This document shows, in pieces, positions 1-5,822 of a stretch of DNA of 6,987 nucleotides. The notes under the pieces are model-generated. The model worked only from the letters and a program-made list of their open reading frames with translations. It searched no databases and was not told the DNA's origin. Each line of letters begins with the position of its first letter. Position 1 is the stretch's first letter. The position numbers were made by a program, and so were the translations under genes. The DNA comes from Planctomycetota bacterium (lineage in GTDB: Bacteria > Planctomycetota > Planctomycetia > Pirellulales > Pirellulaceae), in contig JAJSAJ010000519.1 in the NCBI GenBank assembly GCA_024274855.1, forward strand, positions 1 through 6,987, written 5' to 3'.

Positions 1-350
1 ACCGTCTCGCGGACGTCAGCCGTAACTCGCTCTTTTCGTGATTCCAGCAGTCCATTGAGCGATTCGACCTGCTGGTCTGGGACAACGGCAAATAGCTTGA
101 ACCGGATGTAATACAGAGTAGCAGGCTCTCGGCGCTGAGTGACCAGGAACTCGCCTAAATCCACTTCACTGAAATGTCTCGGATCGTGACGCAACCGATC
201 TTGCTGGTAACGATCCAACAGTGTCCGGGCATCGACCATGACCGCCTGCTGGTCATCCGATCCACAACCAATACTCATCACAAGGACAACGGCAACAAAC
301 AGAGCGCCCAGGTGCCCGACTGACAATCGTTCGCAAACTGTGTATCTCAT
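1..350 (-). CDS. Putative lipoprotein with FliL-like domain, 3' end outside window (partial)
   Basis: The frame opens at ATG 350-348 and stays open for 116 codons to the left edge, so the C-terminus is missing. A GAGGG Shine-Dalgarno (358-362) lies 7 nt upstream of the ATG, which decides the start; an in-frame ATG 18 nt further up lacks as good a site. Residues 1-28 form a signal peptide with a hydrophobic core (about 15-25) ending in S-I-G-C, so Cys29 is a likely lipidated cysteine; the -3 residue is Ser instead of the usual Leu. After a short polar linker, residues 61-116 read SEVDLGEFLVTQ, a strand-rich YYIRFKLFAVV, then a helical stretch. This order resembles the periplasmic FliL domain (VDLGEF, a beta strand, then a long helix). 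FliL normally sits at the flagellar stator, but no flagellar gene is adjacent, and FliL-like lipoproteins may do other envelope jobs. The lipoprotein call is fairly firm; the FliL relation is a pattern match by eye. Confidence 0.72.
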   Translation of the reverse strand, partial: MRYTVCERLSVGHLGALFVAVVLVMSIGCGSDDQQAVMVDARTLLDRYQQDRLRHDPRHFSEVDLGEFLVTQRREPATLYYIRFKLFAVVPDQQVESLNGLLESRKERVTADVRET

Positions 351-403
351 GAAACGGCCCTCGGCCATCCGAAATGGCCACCACCGGAAACGCCGGCGAA
401 TCG

Positions 404-409
404 ATTATG
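404..409 (-). promoter_or_regulatory. Possible -10 box for the lipoprotein gene
   Basis: On the minus strand this reads CATAAT, five of six to the TATAAT consensus, and would start transcription about 45 nt before the ATG at 350. The only -35-like sequence nearby (TTAAAG, 15 nt spacer) is poor, so this is a weak candidate. Confidence 0.27.
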
Positions 410-812
410 CCTGCCTAGCTCACTCTTTAACTGCCCATTCCAGCCAGTGTGCCACCCCGGCGAAGGGGGCCTTCTGGAAACACTCATCCTCGGGCGATCA
501 TGTCCTCAGCCCATCCAAATGCTGGCTAACCCGGATATCTGGCCAACCAACGAGAAACCAGGTTCTCGAGTTCTAGATCGACCCAGTGCCGCCTTAAACT
601 TGAGAAGCCTGGCAATTCAGTGCAGTTACAGCGATCACATGCAGGGCGATGTTTATAGCGACAATTGCGGCATTACGCCTGGACAGCAAGAACGGTGGGT
701 TTAGCTGCTTGCCTCGTACGATGTGCTCATGGTGCGCGCATGTCTTGCGGAAAGGCTGCCCCGCAAGCCCTAAGGCTTTGTCAAGGCTATAGATGGGGGG
801 GGTGAGAAATTA
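410..812. other. Intergenic stretch without a recognisable gene
   Basis: Open frames here have no recognisable protein features and no supporting ribosome binding sites. Small structures are present: a 6-bp hairpin CGAGAA/TTCTCG (551-568), a 7-bp hairpin CTTGCGG/CCGCAAG (744-767) that overlaps and competes with an AAGCC/GGCTT hairpin (765-778), and a run of eight G at 795-802 just before the MITE-like element. None is followed by a T-run, so none is called as a terminator. Confidence 0.5.
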
Positions 813-966
813 GCAGTTAGCGGCCTTGATCGCAATCCGGTCCAGCAGCAGGCAAACAGGTCCCGGCTGCAGTTCCAAACCTCTTGTAGCGTCCGGGATT
901 ACGCCATGTCCCGCTCGGCAAGCGGGACCTACCTGGACCACCTTACGATCAATGCCGCAGTTAGCG
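813..966. mobile_element. MITE-like non-autonomous element with 10-bp flanking direct repeats
   Basis: The exact 10-mer GCAGTTAGCG occurs at 813-822 and again at 957-966, immediately outside a pair of inverted arms at 822-845 and 933-956. The arms match at 19 of 24 positions, with two uninterrupted blocks (TTGATCG and GGTCCAG). Between them are two further stems: TCCCGG (861-866) pairing with CCGGGA (893-898), extendable by CTGCA/TGTAG, and a perfect 8-bp hairpin GTCCCGCT/AGCGGGAC (908-928). The whole folds as a three-way junction. Inverted ends directly bordered by identical direct repeats are the usual sign of an inserted miniature element with a target-site duplication. No transposase is encoded and the family is unknown. 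The alternative is a structured RNA whose flanking repeat is coincidental. Confidence 0.6.
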
Positions 967-1004
967 TAGTTCGACTGTGTGACTTCGCTGATGGGGCACA
1001 AGAC

Positions 1005-1029
1005 GTAGGGTGGGCACTGCCCACCCTAC
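1005..1029. repeat. Perfect 25-bp palindrome, REP-like
   Basis: GTAGGGTGGGCA (1005-1016) is followed by one base and its exact reverse complement TGCCCACCCTAC (1018-1029). This is a 12-bp perfect stem with a 1-nt centre. Palindromes built on GTAGGGTGGGC are, from recollection, common dispersed repeats in several bacterial phyla. There is no T-run after it on either strand, so it is not called a terminator. Confidence 0.7.
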
Positions 1030-1125
1030 AAAAGTCAAACAGTCGAGGTAGAAACCCGCCACCTCCGTCTGCCTTAATTCGCTTTCCTCATTTTTCATTG
1101 GCAACTTCCCCCCTCCGTCTCCCTC

Positions 1126-1155
1126 TCCTCTGTGTTCTCGGGGTCTGTGTGGTTA
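1126..1155 (-). repeat. Degenerate CACAGAG-type dispersed intergenic repeat
   Basis: Read on the minus strand this begins TAACCACACAGACC and continues with GAGAACACAGAGG. From recollection it resembles a short intergenic repeat (TTAACCACAGAGACACAGAG and so on) seen in many environmental bacterial genomes. It sits in a pyrimidine-rich stretch (1105-1135) with no coding signal. Identification is by memory only. Confidence 0.35.
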
Positions 1156-1166
1156 TATCTCTATCT

Positions 1167-1209
1167 GCCTCGAGCGGTCGCTCGGAGTTGGTCCGCGGCT
1201 TTGCCGTCC
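1167..1209 (+). repeat. 43-bp two-hairpin repeat, copy A
   Basis: This copy matches the reverse complement of 1800-1842 at 35 of 43 positions without gaps. It contains two hairpins: CGAGC/GCTCG around a 4-nt loop (1171-1184) and GCGGC/GCCGT around TTT (1195-1207). Most differences from the other copy fall in loops or spacers, or exchange a G-T wobble for a G-C pair, so the stems are preserved. Confidence 0.68.
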
Positions 1210-1364
1210 TGTGTGATAACGGGAGTCGCCCGAGTCGAAATCCTCGCATAAGTTTCCAGATCTGAATTTTTCCACCGAAGCCACGATGGAAATCTGCCGA
1301 TTTATTCTTCTACATTTGCTATTGAATCAGAACGCATAAAGTAGAATAGTTAAAGACGACTCAA

Positions 1365-1556
1365 GTCCCTCCGGTCGCCATTTCGGCAGAGGGACCAACC
1401 CAATTGCGTTGGCCGGGGTCACCTAAGGCTTGTGCAAGTGCACGCCGGACCCCCGCCAGTCTCGCAGCGACTCCACTCGTCGCAATCGGCCGGAGGTTTG
1501 AGATAAACTGGACCGTTGGATACCTCGACAAACGAGGTGGTCAGCGGTCTTTTTTT
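1365..1556 (+). ncRNA. Candidate structured small RNA ending in an intrinsic terminator
   Basis: Four consecutive hairpins precede a strong terminator. Hairpin 1 pairs GTCCCTC (1365-1371) with GAGGGAC (1389-1395) and has an inner GCC/GGC. Hairpin 2 pairs CCAAC (1395-1399) with GTTGG (1408-1412). Hairpin 3 pairs GGGGTC (1415-1420) with GACCCC (1448-1453) and carries an inner GGC/GCC and GTGC/GCAC stem around AAGT. Hairpin 4 pairs GCGAC (1467-1471) with GTCGC (1479-1483). The terminator is at 1511-1556. An A+T-rich leader (1310-1355) includes TAGAAT (1342-1347) as a possible -10 box, but no well-spaced -35 is visible. No motif of tmRNA, RNase P, SRP or a known riboswitch was recognised. The 5' end is a guess. 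No long gene follows in a position that would make it an obvious leader, although a small ORF starts at 1956. Confidence 0.45.
1511..1556 (+). terminator. Rho-independent terminator
   Basis: GACCGTTG (1511-1518) pairs with CAGCGGTC (1542-1549), including one G-T wobble. After a 3-nt symmetric internal loop, ACCTCG (1522-1527) pairs with CGAGGT (1533-1538) around ACAAA. Seven T follow directly (1550-1556). It terminates plus-strand transcription, although no protein gene on the plus strand ends here, which is the main reason to suspect a small RNA upstream. Confidence 0.75.
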
Positions 1557-1799
1557 GTGTCGTGCATCGAGTGGCTGCGCCAAGCAGTCGGCAGTAAAGC
1601 CAACAGCCGTATCCGATCCAAGAATCTGCCCTTATCACAACGTCGCGAATCTGAATAATCGTCAGTTTCGTAATCCAAATACGTTGGCAGTCACTCAGAT
1701 TGGATCCTGCCACCTGAAGTTCATTTGGCAACACGGCTTGTGTAAGGTAGCTTTCAATAGAATGGTCTGCCGTATCTCATCTGGATCCGGCAATCGAGC
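1557..1799. other. Intergenic stretch, nothing recognised
   Basis: No ORF with recognisable protein character, no tRNA and no strong hairpin were seen. Overlapping frames on both strands encode low-complexity or cysteine-rich sequence without any family resemblance. Confidence 0.45.
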
Positions 1800-1842
1800 G
1801 GGCGGCAGGGCCGCAGCCCAACTCCGAGCTACCGCTCGGCGC
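1800..1842 (-). repeat. 43-bp two-hairpin repeat, copy B (inverted relative to copy A)
   Basis: On the minus strand this aligns with copy A at 1167-1209 (35 of 43). Its stems are CCGAGC/GCTCGG (1824-1839) and GCGGC/GCCGC (1802-1814). Both are fully Watson-Crick here where copy A has wobble closing pairs. No direct repeat flanks the pair, so there is no evidence that the two copies bound a single transposon. Confidence 0.68.
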
Positions 1843-1955
1843 CCCATTGGTCCGCTCCCGTTAGTCGCTGGAGCTTTATCAAAACTTTACGATCTTTGAC
1901 GCTGGCAATACAGGTCCGTGATTCGTTTCACTGCTAACCGTGACGTGGTCGTGCC

Positions 1956-2102
1956 ATGCAACCGCTGAAGATACTTGCGTTACTGCTGGCTTGCTTCATA
2001 GCCGGGATTGTTGCCTCCGATTTCGCGGTTTTTTTCCACGCCAGTCCGGGCAATGGCGCGTTGCACAACTCGATGGCTGTCGACGTGGCGCCATCGCGGT
2101 AA
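1956..2102 (+). CDS. Possible small membrane or secreted protein, 48 aa
   Basis: An ATG at 1956 opens 48 codons to TAA. Translation starts MQPLKILALLLACFIAGIVA and continues SDFAVFFHAS, then a short polar tail. Residues 6-20 form an uninterrupted hydrophobic segment after a lysine, which fits a signal anchor or signal peptide; ALLLAC could even be read as a weak lipobox with Cys13. In its favour are this profile and the clean tail-to-tail position just beyond the end of mrfB (stop at 2122). Against it are the absence of a Shine-Dalgarno, no convincing promoter, and the shortness of the frame. It lies downstream of the terminated RNA candidate at 1365-1556. Not recognised as any family; it could be chance or the remnant of a longer gene. 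Confidence 0.33.
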   Translation: MQPLKILALLLACFIAGIVASDFAVFFHASPGNGALHNSMAVDVAPSR

Positions 2103-2121
2103 AGAAGTCGTCCCCGTTTCA

Positions 2122-3225
2122 CTACCCCGTCCTCTTACCCACGACCTGGGGACGCGTCAGACATTGTGCCAACTGGACCAACGTAATGAGATCCAATACG
2201 TTGTGGTGCAATACGGAACGCATCAGCCAGGCATCGCCCGTCCGAACAAAATCATGATAAGCCTCGGGGATCTCGGAACCGCCGATATCTTGAGTCCGTT
2301 TTCGGCCACAAACATGCTGTTCGAGTGTCTGTAGTTTGCAATTCGGCAACTTCTTTTTCCATCGTCGGCGCGCATGATGCAGTAGATCACAGTGCGTCCA
2401 TGTGGCGGGGCCGCTCGGTGCACGGTCAATATGGTGTAGAATACTACGGTCGGAAATCATCGGCCAGTCGAAGCTCTTGCCGTTGAAAGTCACCAATACG
2501 TCCATGCCGGCGATCGTCTCCCAAAGACTGTGCAGAATCGCCTTCTCTTCGCCATAGTGACGTGCCAATAATTGCGACAGCACAAGCTGGCCGTCATGAT
2601 CGTGAATCAACCCGATCAGGAACACCATCGATCCGGAGAATCCACAGGTTTCCAGATCGAGGAAGACGGCCCTTTGCGGGAACGCACAGACCAGATCGCC
2701 AATCTCAGGCTCCCAATTCGGCTGATCTTGACGCAGGACCGGCAACCGATGCGAAATACCAATCGGACCGGAAGGGCTCGCTCCGGATGGCCGTTTGCCC
2801 TCCTGAAGAAACCGATCAGATTGCGGGCCAGCAATATCACCTATTTGGTTTTTGTGTGCGATCGGCCAAGCCTTCAGCCACCGATCGGCATGAGGCCAAA
2901 GCTCGCCGATAGGCTGCTGCCGCAAGAAATGACTGCCCCAACACGTCTGAACTTCCGTCCCCGCGGGCAAACATCCCATCTCTTGCAATACAGATGGCGA
3001 TTCCATGCTCCTACATTCAGACAGGTCGGCACGTTGCGTCAACTCGGCTTTCTTACGGCTCGTCACCGAGCTTTCGATCCGGCCACTTGACCTCGGCTGA
3101 TCCCGCGACCCGAGCTGAGAGTGTGGCACGTCTTCAGCGACCGATCGCTGCAATGTCGATCGTTTTGATACCGACCGATGTCGATTCAACCGACTCAGTT
3201 GGGACAAGACATATTTGTCAAACAT
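2122..3225 (-). CDS. mrfB: MrfB/YprB-like 3'-5' exonuclease (DnaQ/RNase H fold)
   Basis: Translation gives 367 residues. The C-terminal half (about 185-355) is an exonuclease domain of the YprB / RNase_H_2 type. The acidic DxE motif is LDLETCGF (D190, E192), motif II is TFNGKSFDWPMI (N248, D253), a further aspartate lies in HCDLLHHARRRW (D280), and the final H-x3-D is H341 and D345. All metal-binding positions expected for a DEDD nuclease are present, so the enzyme looks intact. Residues 1-85 are polar, Arg/Ser-rich and unrecognised; residues 84-100 (GCLPAGTEVQTCWGSHF) resemble the usual N-terminal motif of the family. The protein is shorter than B. subtilis MrfB (about 413 aa) and ends soon after the nuclease domain, without room for the TPR-like tail. 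The start lies 10 nt after the helicase stop, with no clear Shine-Dalgarno, suggesting translational coupling. The gene ends in tandem stops, TAG then TGA. In B. subtilis MrfB works with MrfA on mitomycin C lesions. Confidence 0.85.
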   Translation of the reverse strand: MFDKYVLSQLSRLNRHRSVSKRSTLQRSVAEDVPHSQLGSRDQPRSSGRIESSVTSRKKAELTQRADLSECRSMESPSVLQEMGCLPAGTEVQTCWGSHFLRQQPIGELWPHADRWLKAWPIAHKNQIGDIAGPQSDRFLQEGKRPSGASPSGPIGISHRLPVLRQDQPNWEPEIGDLVCAFPQRAVFLDLETCGFSGSMVFLIGLIHDHDGQLVLSQLLARHYGEEKAILHSLWETIAGMDVLVTFNGKSFDWPMISDRSILHHIDRAPSGPATWTHCDLLHHARRRWKKKLPNCKLQTLEQHVCGRKRTQDIGGSEIPEAYHDFVRTGDAWLMRSVLHHNVLDLITLVQLAQCLTRPQVVGKRTG

Positions 3226-3235
3226 GAAAACAAGA

Positions 3236-4351
3236 TCACTTTTCTTTGGTCATGGTCGTGCCGAAGGCGTGATCCGGTCCAGAACCCCGTGTCGCGTCAG
3301 TTACCCTGTTTTCGCACAGCAACTGCAACAGCCGGATCGTGGCTTGCTTATCTGGAATAGGATAGCCTCGGGTCAAGTCAGGATCACTATGGATCGCTGG
3401 ACGTAAATTCGGCAACCCAACACAACTGGGACATCCGTCTTCACAATCGCATTGCTGAACCATTTGCCAACAGATTTCTAGCAAAGTGCTGATTTGGTCG
3501 AACCCCTTCTCACAGTACCCGAGTCCACCCGGGTACCGATCGTACAGGATCAGACTGCTTGATCCCAGGTTCTTGCTGTCAACCACGCCGCTAATATCTC
3601 GGCTGTCACACATGGCAACCAACGGCAGTGCGACGACAGCCAAATTGCGCAGGCCACACAGGCCTTCGCCGATCCGGCCCCCAGCCTGCTTCACTTGCTC
3701 ACGGACAGCATGGTTCGGGGTCAGCCAAAAAGCAGTTGTAGGCAACGACTGTGCGGGCAAGTCGACCGCCCCAAACACAACATTCTCTCGCGTTTCAAAC
3801 TTGATTTTCTTGAACCCAATCGTCTTCCAGGCAACATCCACTTCGCCGAATCCAAGCTGTGCGGTCGGAAATCGCTCGTCTGTCGTCAAGCTGCGCGTGA
3901 TGTCGACTCGACTGTCCAACACGGCTTGTGTGTAGTAATCCAGTTCACGCCGTTGGACGTACGCAACCTTGCCTTCCATATCCAGATCCCGCACGATGTA
4001 CGTCTGGCCATCGTGCAAGTAAACGGCTTCGGGATAGACCAATTCCGGAGCACTGATCGCATCAACGTTCGCAATAACCTCATGGTTCGGTTTCTGGTGA
4101 CCTCGTGTCTTCCGGCGTGTCCGAGGCGTTCGGCCAACTTGATCGTGTTCAGCCCGTTGTCGGTACACCTGCTGGGACATTCGGCCAGCCGGATTGGTTT
4201 GGTCCTCCGGGCGATCCGACTCTGGCCGGTACAGCACAATACTGAATGTGTTGTCGCTCATGTGCCGAAGACTGATCTGCTGAGCCGGATTCTGACCGCC
4301 TGAGAAATAGACGACCCTATCAATGCAACTCAGCTCGTCGGCATCCACCAA
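3236..4351 (-). CDS. mrfA: C-terminal part of MrfA/YprA-like helicase (DUF1998/MZB zinc domain), downstream of in-frame TAG
   Basis: This 371-codon frame is in the same reading frame as the helicase part upstream and is separated from it only by TAG and one ATC codon. Residues 21-30 (NPAQQISLRH) match the point where MrfA-type proteins resume after the helicase core. Residues 91-148 (VIANVDAISAPELVYPEAVYL at the start of this stretch, then DYYTQAV) and 176-182 (KTIGFKKIKF) are typical of the family. Residues 269-279 (LYDRYPGGLGY) and the cysteine cluster C301, C303, C307 and C310 (CDCEDGCPSC) form the zinc-binding MZB/DUF1998 region. Residues 41-89 are an Arg/Gln/Pro-rich insertion that looks disordered. 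The only possible starts are TTG 4351 or GTG 4348, neither with a good ribosome binding site, so independent translation is doubtful. It may be the second half of a single 840-residue protein if the TAG is read through or is an error. It ends 10 nt before mrfB. Confidence 0.8.
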   Translation of the reverse strand: MVDADELSCIDRVVYFSGGQNPAQQISLRHMSDNTFSIVLYRPESDRPEDQTNPAGRMSQQVYRQRAEHDQVGRTPRTRRKTRGHQKPNHEVIANVDAISAPELVYPEAVYLHDGQTYIVRDLDMEGKVAYVQRRELDYYTQAVLDSRVDITRSLTTDERFPTAQLGFGEVDVAWKTIGFKKIKFETRENVVFGAVDLPAQSLPTTAFWLTPNHAVREQVKQAGGRIGEGLCGLRNLAVVALPLVAMCDSRDISGVVDSKNLGSSSLILYDRYPGGLGYCEKGFDQISTLLEICWQMVQQCDCEDGCPSCVGLPNLRPAIHSDPDLTRGYPIPDKQATIRLLQLLCENRVTDATRGSGPDHAFGTTMTKEK

Positions 4352-4354
4352 GAT

Positions 4355-4357
4355 CTA
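4355..4357 (-). other. In-frame amber (TAG) codon splitting mrfA
   Basis: On the minus strand the sequence is GATGTCGTG TAG ATCTTGGTG, with the frame open on both sides. The residues before it (KAVQRFGSVASDVV) and after it (ILVDADELSCIDRVVYFSGG) fit the single helical linker segment normally found between the helicase core and the C-terminal domain. A one-base change from CAG, GAG or AAG would create it. Confidence 0.85.
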
Positions 4358-5758
4358 CACGACATCACTCGCCACAGAGCCGAATCGCTGAACAGCCTTG
4401 TCATCCAAAGGCAGCTCAAATGCGGCTGCTTTCAGATGTTTGGCCAGCACGTATGGGTTTTCCGGATCGACCACGGCATGCTCGGGGGATTGATCAAAAA
4501 AGTACTCGGGATGGCGCAACAAATACTGGTCGACCGGATCGTTACCGGCCAACAACACGGCCAAACTCTCCTCGTTTCGCCGGCCGCTCCGACCCGCTTG
4601 CTGCCACGTGCTGGCAATGGTTCCCGGATAATGCACCAGCAGCGTGATATCGAGCGACCCGATATCAACACCCAATTCCAGGGCGTTGGTCGCGGCCACG
4701 CCGAGCAGACGGCCGGCAAACAAGTCCTCCTCGATTTGCCGGCGCTCGTCCGGCAAATAGCCACCCCGATAGGCCCGTACACGGTCAGCTAATACGGAAC
4801 CTTGTTCCATCAACGATCGTTGGACATAACGATGCACTAACTCAGTGGCTTGACGTGTCCGAGTAAACGTCAACGTCTGCGCGCCGCTTTGCATGGCCGT
4901 TGTCATCAGCCAGACCGCATCGTCCGTGGCGCTGGCGCGCGCCAACTTGTTCCTCCGGTCACCTGTGGGGTTCCAAAGGGCGAAGTATTTCGTCCCGCAA
5001 GGGGATCCATCCTGATCGATCACCTCAACCGGGCGCGTAATCAACCGAGCAGTCAACTCACCCGGATTCGCAATCGTCGCACTCGTCGCCACAAAAACAG
5101 GCTGCGATCCATAGTGCCGGCAGATCCGCAGCAGCCGTTTCAACACCGATGCGACATGAGCCCCAAAAATCCCGCGATACATGTGAACTTCATCCAGAAC
5201 AACGTATCGCAACTGGCTGAAGAAACGGCTCCATTTCGGATGATAGGGCAGTATCGAAGCGTGCAACATATCCGGGTTCGTCAGAACCAGATTCGCTTCG
5301 GCCTTGATGTGCCGCCGTTGGCCCGTTGGCGTGTCCCCATCGTAAACGCCCGCACGAATGCAATCCGCAACCTGGGAATCATCACTCACCAACTCGAGCA
5401 ATCCCTTTAGCTGATCGCGCGCAAGTGCTTTTGTTGGAAACAAGTACAAGGCACGTGCCGCCGGGTCAGTCAGGCACGCTTCAAGGACCGGCAGGTTGTA
5501 ACACAACGTCTTCCCACTCGCGGTCCCCGTGACAACAACACAGTCCTTCCCGGAACGGACCGTATCCACGGCCTGCGCCTGATGGGAATACAATCGATCG
5601 ATGCCAACCCGTTCCAGCAGACGTTTTAGCGCGCCCGACACCGGTGAATCAGGCTCCGCATACCTTCCCGCACGCCCGTCAAGTCGCTGCGTGTGAACCA
5701 ACTGGCCGGCATACTGCGGGTCACGCATCACTTGATTCAGAAAAGCACTGACGTCCAT
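4355..5758 (-). CDS. mrfA: MrfA/YprA-like SF2 helicase, helicase core up to the in-frame TAG
   Basis: Starting at ATG 5758 the product is 467 residues before TAG. The ATG is preceded by AGAGGAA (5764-5770) with good spacing; a longer in-frame TTG start at 5851 adds 31 unconserved residues and overlaps the likely promoter, so it was not chosen. The SF2 motifs are all present: Q-type LYSHQAQAVD (57-65), Walker A TGTASGKT (77-84), Ia LFPTKALARDQ (106-116), Ib TNPDML (160-165), II DEVH (189-192), III SAT (226-228), IV TFTRTRQA (297-304), V ATNALELGVDIG (356-367), and VI QQAGRSGRR (386-394). The DEVH box and the downstream cysteine domain point to MrfA/YprA, the 3'-5' DNA helicase of the mitomycin repair pair, about 749 aa in B. 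subtilis. Truncation at TAG leaves both RecA domains but removes the zinc domain. Lhr- or RecQ-like helicases are less likely given this layout and the mrfB neighbour. Confidence 0.88.
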   Translation of the reverse strand: MDVSAFLNQVMRDPQYAGQLVHTQRLDGRAGRYAEPDSPVSGALKRLLERVGIDRLYSHQAQAVDTVRSGKDCVVVTGTASGKTLCYNLPVLEACLTDPAARALYLFPTKALARDQLKGLLELVSDDSQVADCIRAGVYDGDTPTGQRRHIKAEANLVLTNPDMLHASILPYHPKWSRFFSQLRYVVLDEVHMYRGIFGAHVASVLKRLLRICRHYGSQPVFVATSATIANPGELTARLITRPVEVIDQDGSPCGTKYFALWNPTGDRRNKLARASATDDAVWLMTTAMQSGAQTLTFTRTRQATELVHRYVQRSLMEQGSVLADRVRAYRGGYLPDERRQIEEDLFAGRLLGVAATNALELGVDIGSLDITLLVHYPGTIASTWQQAGRSGRRNEESLAVLLAGNDPVDQYLLRHPEYFFDQSPEHAVVDPENPYVLAKHLKAAAFELPLDDKAVQRFGSVASDVV

Positions 5759-5822
5759 GCCGGTTCCTCTTACTCCCCCCAGAGTCGCAACCAAACGCTG
5801 GATCACAAGTAAACAAACGTCT

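Noticed and set aside
744..778. Competing hairpins as an attenuator
   Set aside because: No T-run, leader peptide or downstream plus-strand gene supports an attenuation role.
795..802. Run of eight G as a phase-variable tract
   Set aside because: It lies in no gene and next to no recognisable promoter, so there is nothing for it to switch.
810..1265. ORFs on both strands (minus 810-1001, plus 906-1265)
   Set aside because: Both run through the MITE-like element, the palindrome or the pyrimidine-rich repeat; their translations have no protein-like features.
1167..1842. A single transposon bounded by the 43-bp inverted repeats
   Set aside because: No flanking direct repeats and no transposase frame lie inside; dispersed repeat copies are a simpler reading, though it stays open in the findings.
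1896..1924. TTGACG as a -35 box for the small ORF at 1956
   Set aside because: No acceptable -10 box is found at 16-18 nt spacing (TGATTC only).
2562..3090. Plus-strand ORFs of 116 and 172 codons
   Set aside because: They are antisense to mrfB, whose catalytic motifs are clear, and resemble no protein.
3695..4303. Plus-strand ORF of 202 codons
   Set aside because: It lies antisense to the conserved MrfA C-terminal region, and its sequence is explained as a shadow frame.
4850..5410. Plus-strand ORF of 186 codons
   Set aside because: It is antisense to the helicase core motifs and has no recognisable domain.
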